Assembly (NCBI GenBank): GCA_027533185.1
Contig: JAPZTS010000023.1
Coordinates: 1 to 64,000 of the forward strand
Origin: Leptospira sp.
Lineage (GTDB): Bacteria > Spirochaetota > Leptospiria > Leptospirales > Leptospiraceae
DNA: 64,000 nucleotides
Direction of reading: 5' to 3'
Under the pieces are notes generated by a model. It worked only from the letters and a program-made list of their open reading frames with translations. It made no database searches and was not told where the DNA came from. Position 1 is the first letter of the stretch. Each line of letters opens with the position of its first letter. Shown piece by piece: positions 1 to 8,903 of this stretch. Both the position numbers and the translations under genes were made by a program.

Positions 1-2
1 CG

Positions 3-674
3 TTCCCTATATTGGTTTCTACTCTTTCAATTGTGATTTATATGAAAGTGGATCAACTTATGATTGGTTCTATGTTGGGAGACTCGTCGATTGGAGTTTA
101 CAGTGTAGGCGTTAAGTTGAGTGAATTTTGGTATTTTATTCCAATGGGTTTAGCTTCCTCCGTATTCCCAACTTTAGTAGCCAAAAGAAAAGAATCACGT
201 TTGGATTATCTGGAATTTTTAAAGGTACTCCATATCATTCTAATATTTACCTCAATTCTTATGGCAGTGTTTGTCCAATGGATAGGAAAAGATTTAGTTA
301 TCTTTCTTTATGGGAGTCCCTATGCTTTAGCATCCGATGTTTTAAAGATTTATATTTGGTCAGGAATTTTTGTTTTTGTTGGTGTCGCGGGAGGCAATTA
401 TTTTTTGATCGAAAACAAACAAGTTTATGTTCTTTGGAAGAGTCTTTCTGGTTTACTCGTTAACGTTCTCCTCAATTTTTTTTGGATACCAATATATGGA
501 ATTTACGGTGCCGCATTCGCTACTTTAATTTCACAATTTGTAGCATCCTGCTTAATTCCATTTTTTTTTAAGGAAGTAAGAGAACTCTCATATATACAAA
601 TGTCATCTCTTTTGTTTTGGAAATGGCCTAAAGTCTTATTTTCAGTGTATCAAAACATTAAGATTCGCTATTAA
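3..674 (+). CDS. Oligosaccharide flippase (Wzx/MATE-like), C-terminal part
   Basis: The reading frame is open to the left edge of the window, so only the last ~224 residues are seen and the true start lies outside. The protein is strongly hydrophobic with several membrane helices and a late NFFWIPIYGIYGAAFATL-type segment, which is typical of the C-terminal half of polysaccharide flippases (MOP superfamily: RfbX/Wzx). The family moves undecaprenyl-linked oligosaccharide units across the inner membrane. Its place at the head of a run of glycosyltransferases fits that role. The next gene starts 4 bp downstream, suggesting one transcript. A T9 tract lies near the 3' end (about 561-569). The family call is good; the substrate is unknown. 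Confidence 0.75.
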   Translation, partial: FPILVSTLSIVIYMKVDQLMIGSMLGDSSIGVYSVGVKLSEFWYFIPMGLASSVFPTLVAKRKESRLDYLEFLKVLHIILIFTSILMAVFVQWIGKDLVIFLYGSPYALASDVLKIYIWSGIFVFVGVAGGNYFLIENKQVYVLWKSLSGLLVNVLLNFFWIPIYGIYGAAFATLISQFVASCLIPFFFKEVRELSYIQMSSLLFWKWPKVLFSVYQNIKIRY

Positions 675-678
675 AAAA

Positions 679-1842
679 TTGAAAATTCTCTTTGACCACC
701 AGATATTCACGCTTCAAAAATATGGGGGAATTTCTAGATATTTTTATGAGTTAATTTCCCGTTTAACTAAATTTGAATCTGTCGAGGTTAAACATTCGAT
801 TCTCTATTCCAATAATGTTTATTTGGATGATTCCTTTTTTACTAAGCCATATTTAAATTATGAGAACTGGTTGTATCCTGGTTACTTTAAGGGAAAGAAT
901 CGTTTATTAAAATTATTTCAATATCTTCAGTTAGTTCCTAATCACAATCGTGAAATGGAAACGTATTTGGATAGCCTTTTGCGTTCTGGGAAAATTGATT
1001 TGTTTCACCCCACATACTACAATCCATATTTTATTGAGTTAGTCAATCGCTCGAAAGTTCCGTATATTCTCACTGTTCATGACTTAATTCATGAAAAATT
1101 TTCCTATTTTTTTGAGGATGTTCATCAGGTAATGAGAGAGAAAAAAGACACTATCTCCCATGCGAAAAGAATCATTGCGATTTCCGAAAGTACGAAAAAA
1201 GATATAGTAGAATATTTTAATTATCCATCGGATCAGATTGATGTTATCTATCATGGAAATCTAGAATTTAATGAAGAAATTCGAAAAGATACACCAGCTA
1301 GAGAAAATTATATTCTATTCGTTGGCAATAGAGATTTCTATAAGAATTTCTTGTTTTTTATTGAAAGTATACAATCTCTCCTGATAGATAACCCAGATTT
1401 GAAAATCATTGCCGCCGGTGGCGGACCGTTCAGTGAAATTGAATTAAATCAATTTAAGAAATTAAGATTGGCTTCCAGAATCGTTCATCTAAATTTTAAG
1501 AGTGATATTGAGCTCTTTAATCTATATCAAAAGGCAACTCTTTTTGTATTTCCATCTCTTTATGAAGGATTTGGAATACCTTTGCTTGAGGCGATGGCTG
1601 CAGGTTGTCCCGTAGTGTGTAGCAATACATCATCCTTTCCTGAGGTAGCGAGTGATGCTGCTTGTTATTTTGACCCAAGAAATTCTGGATCGATTGAAAA
1701 GGCTGTAAGAGAAGTATATTCCAAGAGAGATTTGCAAGTACATTTGCGAGCCAAGGGTTTCTTAAATTTAAAAAGATTTTCTTGGAATACTACGGTAGAA
1801 CAAACTGTAAAATCATATAGGAAAACATTGGGACTAGTATGA
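679..1842 (+). CDS. GT4-family glycosyltransferase (GT-B fold)
   Basis: A 387-residue protein with a TTG start 4 bp after the flippase stop. The N-terminus reads MKILFDHQIFTLQKYGG, with the Gly-Gly loop typical of GT-B acceptor domains. The donor-binding E-x7-E motif (E296 in EGFGIPLLE, to E304) and the following PVVCSNTSSFPEV segment are classic for GT4 (Glycos_transf_1) retaining enzymes. It would transfer a sugar from a nucleotide donor to a growing lipid-linked glycan on the cytoplasmic side. It resembles the protein at 10176-11378 from the first residues on, so the two are probably paralogues. Its stop overlaps the next start by 4 bp. Sugar specificity cannot be read from the sequence. 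Confidence 0.88.
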   Translation: MKILFDHQIFTLQKYGGISRYFYELISRLTKFESVEVKHSILYSNNVYLDDSFFTKPYLNYENWLYPGYFKGKNRLLKLFQYLQLVPNHNREMETYLDSLLRSGKIDLFHPTYYNPYFIELVNRSKVPYILTVHDLIHEKFSYFFEDVHQVMREKKDTISHAKRIIAISESTKKDIVEYFNYPSDQIDVIYHGNLEFNEEIRKDTPARENYILFVGNRDFYKNFLFFIESIQSLLIDNPDLKIIAAGGGPFSEIELNQFKKLRLASRIVHLNFKSDIELFNLYQKATLFVFPSLYEGFGIPLLEAMAAGCPVVCSNTSSFPEVASDAACYFDPRNSGSIEKAVREVYSKRDLQVHLRAKGFLNLKRFSWNTTVEQTVKSYRKTLGLV

Positions 1843-2765
1843 AAGTACCAATTTTACTTATCGCGTTTAATCGCGCTAACTTAACTCGTCAGGTATTTTT
1901 GAAAATAAGAGAATATAAGCCAGAGAGGTTATACTTTGCCGTAAACTTTCCAAGAAATGATACTGAAGCATTGTTAACTGATGAAGTTAAAAGAATAATT
2001 GATGATATTGATTGGAATTGCCAGGTTAAAACTCTTTTTAGAGAGAGTCATTTACCATTACCAATTTCGGTAAGTTCCGCAATCTCATGGTTATTCGAGA
2101 ATGAGGAAATGGGAATTATTCTTGAAGATGATATTCTTGCCGATATAACCTTTTTTAGATTTTGTGAATATCTTTTGATGGAGTATAGAGACAATAAAGC
2201 TATAGGCATGATTTCTGGAGACAATTTCTTTTTTTCGAACTATCATTTAAAATTTTCATACTACGCCTCCAATTATTTTCACATATGGGGTTGGGCCACC
2301 TGGAGGCGAGCATGGAATGGTTACGTTCTAAACGGCGTTGAGAAAAGTGAAATTGAACTAGTTGTGAAAGAAAAATTTAAAAAGGATTATGAACAAAATT
2401 TTTGGATAGAAAATTTAATTAAAGCATTTTCCGGACAGATTCCGACTTGGGATTATCAATGGTGCTTTTTGAATTGGAAGGAGAATCGTATTTCTCTCAT
2501 GCCTAGTCGAAACTTGGTTTCGAATATCGGTTTTGGTTACTCTGCAACTAACACAACTTCAGAAAAATCGGTCTTATCTTGTATGGATATAGATCCTATT
2601 CATCCGCCATATACAAAACCAGACCGACTAATTCCAAGTAAAGTTACCGAACAATTTTCAAGAAAAATGATGTTTGAAATCCCATTTTTTGAGAAGGCAG
2701 CGTTTTATATTTTAAGAAATCTACTTAAATTATTAAGTAGATTTGTAAACAGAAATGGTAAATAA
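1839..2765 (+). CDS. GNT-I-like/GT2-like nucleotide-sugar transferase
   Basis: A 308-residue protein. The ATG overlaps the preceding stop (ATGA arrangement), so translation is probably coupled. The N-terminus MKVPILLIAFNRANLT, the acidic DxD-like EDD at residues 96-98 (GIILEDDIL) and the later HIWGWATWRRAW block (about 148-159) match the soluble GT-A-fold proteins usually annotated as HlpA-like or GNT-I-like glycosyltransferases in polysaccharide loci. The acidic cluster would hold the metal and nucleotide sugar. There is no membrane segment, so it should act in the cytoplasm. The family is recognised from motif layout only; donor and acceptor are unknown. Confidence 0.75.
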   Translation: MKVPILLIAFNRANLTRQVFLKIREYKPERLYFAVNFPRNDTEALLTDEVKRIIDDIDWNCQVKTLFRESHLPLPISVSSAISWLFENEEMGIILEDDILADITFFRFCEYLLMEYRDNKAIGMISGDNFFFSNYHLKFSYYASNYFHIWGWATWRRAWNGYVLNGVEKSEIELVVKEKFKKDYEQNFWIENLIKAFSGQIPTWDYQWCFLNWKENRISLMPSRNLVSNIGFGYSATNTTSEKSVLSCMDIDPIHPPYTKPDRLIPSKVTEQFSRKMMFEIPFFEKAAFYILRNLLKLLSRFVNRNGK

Positions 2766-2766
2766 A

Positions 2767-3693
2767 ATGAAATCAATTGAAATTGTAGTTCCGTCTTTCA
2801 ACGAAGAAGGAAATATAAAAAATCTTTTCCAACGTATTGTAAATCTAAAAATCAAAAAGTACAAAATGAAACTGCTCTTCGTGGATGATGGTAGTAAAGA
2901 TAATACATTGTCTGAGATCAAAAAATTACAAAAGAACAAAGACGGTATCAGTATTTCTTTCATTTCTTTTTCGCGAAATTTCGGACATCAGGTCGCACTT
3001 AAAGCAGGCATTGATCATTCAACTGCCGATGCCGTTATTTCGATGGATGCAGACTTACAACATCCACCCGAATTGATTCCAAAACTGATTGAGAGGTGGG
3101 AGCAAGGTATAGAAATAGTTTATACAATACGTAAAGATAATGAAAACGTTTCCTGGTTTAAAAGGAATACGGCGACTCTATTCTACAATTTACTAAACTA
3201 TCTGTCGGGTTTGGAAATATCGCATGGCGCTGCTGATTTTCGTTTGCTGGACAAAAAAGTTGTACATTCTCTCAAACTTTTTAGCGAAAAAAATCTATTC
3301 ATTCGCGGGTTAGTTACGGCAATCGGATTTACCAAGGATTCTATTGAGTATACGCCAGATCAAAGAACTTGGGGAGTTAGCAAGTATAGTTTAAAAAGAA
3401 TGTTCTTGTTTGCATTGGATGGAATTACATCTTTTTCAGTAAAGCCTCTCCATTTTGCTACATATTTCGGAATGATCCTTTCCTTCTTTTCGGGTGCGTA
3501 CGGTATTTATGCAATCGTCATTTTTTTCACATCAGAAAATGTGGTCACTGGCTGGGCATCGGTATTAACAAGTGTTTTGTTTATCGGGGGAGTCCAGTTG
3601 ATCATTTTGGGGATAATTGGTGAATATCTAGGTAAAATGTTTATTCAGTCCAAAGGAAGACCCAATTATTTAATTTCCGAAAAAGATATCTAA
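2767..3693 (+). CDS. Polyprenyl-phosphate glycosyltransferase (GtrB/DPM1-like GT2)
   Basis: A GT2 protein with a cytoplasmic GT-A domain and two C-terminal membrane helices. From the chosen start the motifs are IVVPSFNEEGN (6-16), FVDDGSKDNT (38-47) and the metal-binding DADLQHPP (94-101), the usual signature of dolichyl/undecaprenyl-phosphate sugar synthases. Helices lie at about 230-250 and 265-290. Such enzymes load a sugar onto undecaprenyl phosphate for later use by a GT-C transferase outside the membrane. A GT-C-like protein lies just downstream. I chose ATG 2767 because the conserved N-terminus begins there; ATG 2755, overlapping the previous gene, is possible and adds four residues. 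Confidence 0.87.
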   Translation: MKSIEIVVPSFNEEGNIKNLFQRIVNLKIKKYKMKLLFVDDGSKDNTLSEIKKLQKNKDGISISFISFSRNFGHQVALKAGIDHSTADAVISMDADLQHPPELIPKLIERWEQGIEIVYTIRKDNENVSWFKRNTATLFYNLLNYLSGLEISHGAADFRLLDKKVVHSLKLFSEKNLFIRGLVTAIGFTKDSIEYTPDQRTWGVSKYSLKRMFLFALDGITSFSVKPLHFATYFGMILSFFSGAYGIYAIVIFFTSENVVTGWASVLTSVLFIGGVQLIILGIIGEYLGKMFIQSKGRPNYLISEKDI

Positions 3694-3703
3694 CCAAAAG
3701 TAT

Positions 3704-5329
3704 ATGATACAAAGTATTTATAAACCCGATCAGCTAGTTTTCTTAATTCTGTTTGTTTTTCTTCTATTTGTTTGGAAAAAAAATAAGTATGAGAAATGGT
3801 TTGTACTTTTTGTCTGTTCTGCTTTTTCTCTCTATATTTTTGGTCCTAATTTTAAGGCAAAATTTTGGTTAATCGATGATCATGAAATTTTCTATTTTTT
3901 GAGTTCAAAATTGGATCAAAGAAGTTGGTCAGATTTTTTTTATATTTTATTCAATCAAACGGAAGTCGGGGAGTTTGGAGTTAATTCTAGATTTAGACCA
4001 TCATACTATGTTCTTAGGTTGATTGAAACTTTCTTATGGAAAGATAACTCAACATTATGGTATATTTCTAGATTTTCAATTCTTGTTTCCTTCCTTTTTT
4101 CTTTAACACTTCTGTATCGATTTTTTCTGTCGACACCGGTTGCTTTGGCATGGGTATTTACAAGTTTTAGTTTTATTTATTGGGCTGATATATTTTTTAG
4201 ATTGGGCCCTGGAGAAACTTACATTGTACTGGGTTTCTCCATTTTTACTCTTTCTAGTTTTAATTGGAATAAAAAATTAAATTCTGGCTTACTTGTTTTC
4301 GTATTACAGATAGTAAGTGTTATGATAATGATAGGCTCAAAGGAGAATATGATCCTTGCAGCCTTCCTACCGATACTATTTTACGTATTTCCCGAAACAG
4401 AAAGTCGCAGATTGAGTCTTCTAAAAATTTTATATACCTTACCTTTTTTGTTGTCTCTTACGATTGTCTACGCCATCCTATCCGCTATCTCCGCCAATCC
4501 CGTTGATATCAATGGGAATTCCATTCAATTTACTAGCAAAGTTTATAAAATCTTAAATCTGTTGAGTAGCCCTTTAGCGTTTCAGCCACTAATACTAAGT
4601 TTGGTGGCACTGGTTCTCGTTTTCAAAGGAAGACGATTTTTATGGTTCTTTAGGTATCGTAGAAATCTATTCTTCCTATTGGTGTTTCTATTTGCTAATA
4701 TTCTTTTAAATATAGTATTTTATGGTGGTGATTTGCCCCAAAGCAATCGATATGATTTTCCTACTTCGATCTTTTCGATACTTTTCTTTATTATAGGCTT
4801 TGGATTTATTCTTGCTCAACTATTCTGGATGAATAGGATAAAACCACGAATTCCAATTGGTTTAATTTCGCTTGTGATCGCATCCTTCGGATTTTCATCC
4901 CTTTCCATAAATGAATTGCAAAATTCTTCTCGGAAGAATGTAAAGCGCACAATTGCTCTCAGCCAAGCTATTGAGGAGATGAGACAGGAATCTACACAAT
5001 CTACTGCTGTTATCTATGTACGCGATTATACGGATTTTGAGCCAGCAGATTCCTTTTTGCGTTATTCTAAATATAACAACTTTCCATGGAAGATATTTCT
5101 CGTTATAGATCCAATTCGGTACAATTCAAACTTTCATGATGGGCTCATGGACTATTTGCGTAATTTGAGCAAAACTGGCGATTCCAAACGTGGTATTACT
5201 TCAGAAATTGAGATGAAAAGTATAAGGAGTTTAAGTTGTATAGTTTATCACTTTGGTGACTTGAACAGCAATCAAATGAAAGATTATCCTTTTTGTACAA
5301 ATCAAACCTATCGGAAAATTAGTTACTAA
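3704..5329 (+). CDS. Polytopic membrane protein, GT-C glycosyltransferase-like
   Basis: A 541-residue protein rich in Phe, Leu and Ile with many membrane helices. After the first two helices an acidic WLIDDHEIF motif (D58, D59, H60) appears. This is the position where GT-C enzymes carry their catalytic acidic pair in the first outer loop. The C-terminal ~130 residues are more polar. It follows a GtrB-like gene by 10 bp, a common pairing in which the GT-C enzyme uses the polyprenyl-phosphate sugar. The GT-C assignment is inferred from topology, motif position and neighbourhood; no named family was recognised. Confidence 0.6.
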   Translation: MIQSIYKPDQLVFLILFVFLLFVWKKNKYEKWFVLFVCSAFSLYIFGPNFKAKFWLIDDHEIFYFLSSKLDQRSWSDFFYILFNQTEVGEFGVNSRFRPSYYVLRLIETFLWKDNSTLWYISRFSILVSFLFSLTLLYRFFLSTPVALAWVFTSFSFIYWADIFFRLGPGETYIVLGFSIFTLSSFNWNKKLNSGLLVFVLQIVSVMIMIGSKENMILAAFLPILFYVFPETESRRLSLLKILYTLPFLLSLTIVYAILSAISANPVDINGNSIQFTSKVYKILNLLSSPLAFQPLILSLVALVLVFKGRRFLWFFRYRRNLFFLLVFLFANILLNIVFYGGDLPQSNRYDFPTSIFSILFFIIGFGFILAQLFWMNRIKPRIPIGLISLVIASFGFSSLSINELQNSSRKNVKRTIALSQAIEEMRQESTQSTAVIYVRDYTDFEPADSFLRYSKYNNFPWKIFLVIDPIRYNSNFHDGLMDYLRNLSKTGDSKRGITSEIEMKSIRSLSCIVYHFGDLNSNQMKDYPFCTNQTYRKISY

Positions 5330-5332
5330 TTT

Positions 5333-6199
5333 ATGAAATGTAAAATTTGTAAGAGTGAAAGTAAATTAATACTTTCTAATTTAACGTATCTTGGAAAATA
5401 CCAAGGACAAATATTCCGATGTGTCAAGTGCGAGTATCTGCAGGTATCTCCGGCGGATTGGCTGGAAGAGGCATATTCGGAAAGTATTTCTATAACGGAC
5501 ACTGGTTTGATTGCTCGCAATCAACTTTTTACAAAAAGAATCGCTGTGTTTCTTTCAATCAAAGACATCAAATTGTGTTTTCCTTTATTGTTCCTGCGTG
5601 TGTTCAAAAATTTAATAAAGATTATTTATATTAAAAATATTGTCAGGTATTCTAAAAAGATTTTGGATTTTGGGGGAGGCTATGGAGTATTAGTAAGAAT
5701 GCTTCGGGATTTTGGTCTCCATGCGGAATGGCGAGATCCCTATACTAAGAATATCTTCGCACGCGGATTCGAAGCCAGTGAGATTGAATATGATTGTTTA
5801 CTTAGCTTTGAAGTTTTAGAACACCTAGAAGATCCAGATACTGAGTTTGATAGACTGTTTAACCAACACAAACCCAATTTTTTTATCTTTTCAACATTGT
5901 TGTATGGGCGAGATATACCTGATAGCAAATGGTGGTACTATACACCAGAAACGGGTCAACATATCGGATTTTTTAATGAAGTCACTCTAGATTTTTTAGC
6001 TAAAAAGTATGGTTATCATTATATTTCAATCGATACAAACTTCCATATTTTCTCAAAGAGTAAGCTTGATGAAAAGACCATTCGATTTTTTGTTCTAAGG
6101 GCGGATTACTTTTTTCCTGCAATTGCAAAATCTTATGCAAGTTTGACTCTCGGTGATAGCCAATTCATAATTGATGATCTTCGTAGAGAAAAGGTCTAA
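5333..6199 (+). CDS. Zinc-ribbon class I SAM-dependent methyltransferase
   Basis: A 288-residue protein starting 3 bp after the upstream stop. The first part holds a four-cysteine zinc ribbon (C3, C6, C30, C33). A class I methyltransferase domain follows, with the glycine-rich SAM loop ILDFGGGYG at about 110-118 and a post-motif EVLEHLEDP. Similar C-x2-C plus methyltransferase proteins occur in surface-sugar clusters, where they modify nucleotide sugars or glycan ends, but some act on proteins. A role in methylating the glycan made here is inferred from position. No membrane segment is evident. Confidence 0.75.
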   Translation: MKCKICKSESKLILSNLTYLGKYQGQIFRCVKCEYLQVSPADWLEEAYSESISITDTGLIARNQLFTKRIAVFLSIKDIKLCFPLLFLRVFKNLIKIIYIKNIVRYSKKILDFGGGYGVLVRMLRDFGLHAEWRDPYTKNIFARGFEASEIEYDCLLSFEVLEHLEDPDTEFDRLFNQHKPNFFIFSTLLYGRDIPDSKWWYYTPETGQHIGFFNEVTLDFLAKKYGYHYISIDTNFHIFSKSKLDEKTIRFFVLRADYFFPAIAKSYASLTLGDSQFIIDDLRREKV

Positions 6200-6265
6200 C
6201 GGAAACGAGTATCGACTGCCAGCTATTTTTACTAATTCTAATATTCTCGATATAAAACAATAGTT

Positions 6266-7714
6266 ATGCCAATACGTTTAGGATCTATTAAATTTAACAG
6301 GATAGAAATAGCTGTATTAGGCATTTTTCTTTCTGTTTTATTGTATAATTTTTTCCAATTGGATGGTTTTCATAGTTGGGGAGATGATTTTTCCTCTTAT
6401 TTAAGTCAGTCAAAAGTAATCCACGATGGTGAATATTCTAAATTAGATAACTGTGTTAATTTAAGGATAAAATATTCCGAATTTCAGGTGGGACCAAATT
6501 ATTATCCGTGGTTTTATCCATTGTCTTTGAGTTTTGGTTTTTTTATTGATTTGGTTGATATACTTGCAATTAAACAATTCTCATACATCTACTCGATATT
6601 TTTTTACTTTGCTTTGTTTTTGATTTTTGTAAAACGATTAAGATTTCTTTTAACTTTGAGTCTTATGATTGTATTTGCAACTCATCCTTTTTTTATCGAG
6701 TCAAATCAGCATATCTTAAGTGATATATACGCTTCGGGAATTCTTTTGATTGCATTGTACGTTTTGCAACGTGCTTATGAGCAAAGAAGTTTAGCTAGGA
6801 AAATTTCTTGTTTTGCACTCTTTTCTGTCGTTTCATTTATTGCCGTAAATATTAGGACATCTTCCAATATAATCTATCTCGTTGCCATAGGTTACGCTTT
6901 TATCAAGTATATATCTGATAAAAAACATTCGAATTTTATATTCGCAATAACATCATTTTTGTTATCTTATTGCTTCGTTACGATGTTTAATTCCCAATTC
7001 CCGTCCTCCAATTATCTTGAAAACCATGAGTTAATTACAATGGATTTCTTGAATCATTTTGTTGAGAATCTCGTTTATTATTTTCAATTGATAATCGATT
7101 TTTTCTTTCCCTTCCCACTCTATGCAAAAACATTTTTTGGTTTGGTTTTTTGTTACATCTTTTATAGAAAGAGAAGGATTGTGTGGTTGCATTTAAGTCT
7201 TGCAGAGAAGATTTTTATCTTTTTCTATTTTGGTTTATTTTTATTTTATCCCTATCAACAAGGAATTCGATTTATTATTCCTCTTCTACCCTTTTGTCTG
7301 TTTATTCTATTTGTACGATTCAAAGTTGGAATAAATAGATACGAAAAATTTTTCTTTTCTCTTTATATTTCCTTATTTTTGACATTTAATGCGATAAGAT
7401 ACTTAGATAATACTGACCTAGATAGGAGTCAGCTCAATCCTTCCTTTGCAAATTCTGCATACGCAGAGGAGGCTTACGATTTCATTCAAAGAAACACTTT
7501 TGTTACTGAAAGCATTGTATTTTTTAAGCCAAGGGCACTGACATACTTTACCGATCGTTGTTCGGTCTGGATTGAATCTCCTGAGTTTTTGTCTCGACGA
7601 GATTCATACTTTTTATTTTTCAAAGGAAAGGAATATTCGAAGCAAATGACAGATTTTCTGGTGCAAAAGAGACAGGTTTTTGAAAACAAATACTTTATTC
7701 TCTATTCATTGTAA
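6266..7714 (+). CDS. Polytopic membrane protein, GT-C/PMT-like glycosyltransferase
   Basis: A 482-residue membrane protein with roughly ten hydrophobic stretches. After the first helix it carries FHSWGDDFSSYLSQ, with the adjacent acidic pair D40-D41 in the first outer loop. This is a common signature of ArnT/PMT-type GT-C enzymes. The short polar C-terminus (about 400-482) would face the periplasm. It probably transfers a sugar from a polyprenyl-phosphate donor to the exported glycan, but this rests on topology and motif only. It begins 66 bp after the methyltransferase gene; I saw no convincing promoter or terminator in that gap. Confidence 0.62.
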   Translation: MPIRLGSIKFNRIEIAVLGIFLSVLLYNFFQLDGFHSWGDDFSSYLSQSKVIHDGEYSKLDNCVNLRIKYSEFQVGPNYYPWFYPLSLSFGFFIDLVDILAIKQFSYIYSIFFYFALFLIFVKRLRFLLTLSLMIVFATHPFFIESNQHILSDIYASGILLIALYVLQRAYEQRSLARKISCFALFSVVSFIAVNIRTSSNIIYLVAIGYAFIKYISDKKHSNFIFAITSFLLSYCFVTMFNSQFPSSNYLENHELITMDFLNHFVENLVYYFQLIIDFFFPFPLYAKTFFGLVFCYIFYRKRRIVWLHLSLAEKIFIFFYFGLFLFYPYQQGIRFIIPLLPFCLFILFVRFKVGINRYEKFFFSLYISLFLTFNAIRYLDNTDLDRSQLNPSFANSAYAEEAYDFIQRNTFVTESIVFFKPRALTYFTDRCSVWIESPEFLSRRDSYFLFFKGKEYSKQMTDFLVQKRQVFENKYFILYSL

Positions 7715-7761
7715 GTTGAAAAAGAAAATCAGGCAGGTTTTGAAATTCCTCAAGTAATTCA

Positions 7762-8670
7762 GTGATTCAAGCAACCAAAGATAACATAATTTCAATCGTT
7801 ACTCCCTCTTATAATCAAGGAGAGTTTATAGAAAGAACTCTTAAATCTGTGATAGAACAGCCTGGAGACTTTTACATTGACTATATAGTGATGGATGGTA
7901 AGTCTACAGATCAAACGGTTTCTATTTTAGAGTCATGTATGCAAGAGCTCCACTCCGGAAATATTGCATCTGAATACAAAGGGCGAGTATTCAAAAAAGA
8001 CAATACAGGAAAGTATAAGGTAAATTGCCTAGGTGTAAGTTTTCAATACTTTTCTGAAAAAGATAAAGGTCAAACCAATGCAATTAATAAAGGATGGGAG
8101 TTAGCTCTCGGTAGTATAATAGCGTGGTTGAATTCGGATGATGTTTATACGGAAGGAGCACTGAACGAAGTCTATCGAGAATATCTGAAGGAAGGAATGC
8201 AAGTTCTCTACGGTGTAGGTTTGCATATAGATAAGAACGATAAGCTTTTGGAAGTATACCCTGTTGAAACGTATTCTTTTGAAAGACTTTTGGATTATTG
8301 TTTTATTTGCCAGCCAACTGTCTTTTTACGCCGCAATGTTTGGGAATCGATTGGTGCCTTGAATGAAAGTTTAGCATACTGCATGGATTATGAGTATTGG
8401 TTGAGAATTGGAAAAATATATGATTTTTATTTTTTGAATAAAACAATCGCATGTACGCGGATACACGAGAATACAAAAACTAGCCAAAATTTAAATGTTC
8501 ATAGTGAGATAGTACAAATGCAGAAACGACTGGTAGGACGAGTATCTCAACATTGGATTTTTTATTATGCGTACTATTCGCTACGTAAAATCCAGTTTTT
8601 TGGGGATGGCCTTGTTTTGAAAATATTAACTCGAGTTTATGCTTTTCTTTTGAGGTTTAAGTTGCAATGA
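7762..8670 (+). CDS. GT2-family glycosyltransferase
   Basis: A 302-residue protein with a GTG start. The N-terminus IISIVTPSYNQGEFIERTL and the YIVMDGKSTDQT block are standard for the GT2 nucleotide-binding half. The metal-binding SDD is at about residues 125-127 (AWLNSDDVYTEG), and a Cys-Met-Asp-Tyr-Glu-Tyr-Trp segment follows the acceptor region. It lacks membrane segments and should work on the cytoplasmic face. The stop overlaps the ATG of the following small gene. The substrate is not predictable. Confidence 0.87.
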   Translation: MIQATKDNIISIVTPSYNQGEFIERTLKSVIEQPGDFYIDYIVMDGKSTDQTVSILESCMQELHSGNIASEYKGRVFKKDNTGKYKVNCLGVSFQYFSEKDKGQTNAINKGWELALGSIIAWLNSDDVYTEGALNEVYREYLKEGMQVLYGVGLHIDKNDKLLEVYPVETYSFERLLDYCFICQPTVFLRRNVWESIGALNESLAYCMDYEYWLRIGKIYDFYFLNKTIACTRIHENTKTSQNLNVHSEIVQMQKRLVGRVSQHWIFYYAYYSLRKIQFFGDGLVLKILTRVYAFLLRFKLQ

Positions 8671-8903
8671 TGTCCGACTTTCAGGGAAGCTTTTTCAAAA
8701 AGGAAATCTATTTGCCATACGGTCAAAAACTCATTCAGATTTTTCAAATCGAAAATGAAATCATCGCAAAGGCAATTTGTTTTAATGAATTCTTAAAAAA
8801 GAGTTTTGTCATAAATGGATTACAAAATTTCAAATTATTTTATTCGGATGAGATAATTCCTATATCGCAGGAAGAGTTTAATAGATTTGAAGCTTATATT
8901 TGA
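8667..8903 (+). CDS. Small hypothetical protein within the glycan cluster
   Basis: A 78-residue frame that I do not recognise. It overlaps the previous gene by 4 bp (ATGATG at 8667 within the stop region) and the next gene by 17 bp, so the packing matches real coupled genes in this cluster. The protein is neutral to slightly acidic, without membrane segment or motif, and rich in Phe, Ile, Lys and Glu like its neighbours. It may be an accessory protein or a chance frame filling the gap between two glycosyltransferases. Without it there would be a 216-bp gap, unusual in this stretch. Confidence 0.55.
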   Translation: MMSDFQGSFFKKEIYLPYGQKLIQIFQIENEIIAKAICFNEFLKKSFVINGLQNFKLFYSDEIIPISQEEFNRFEAYI

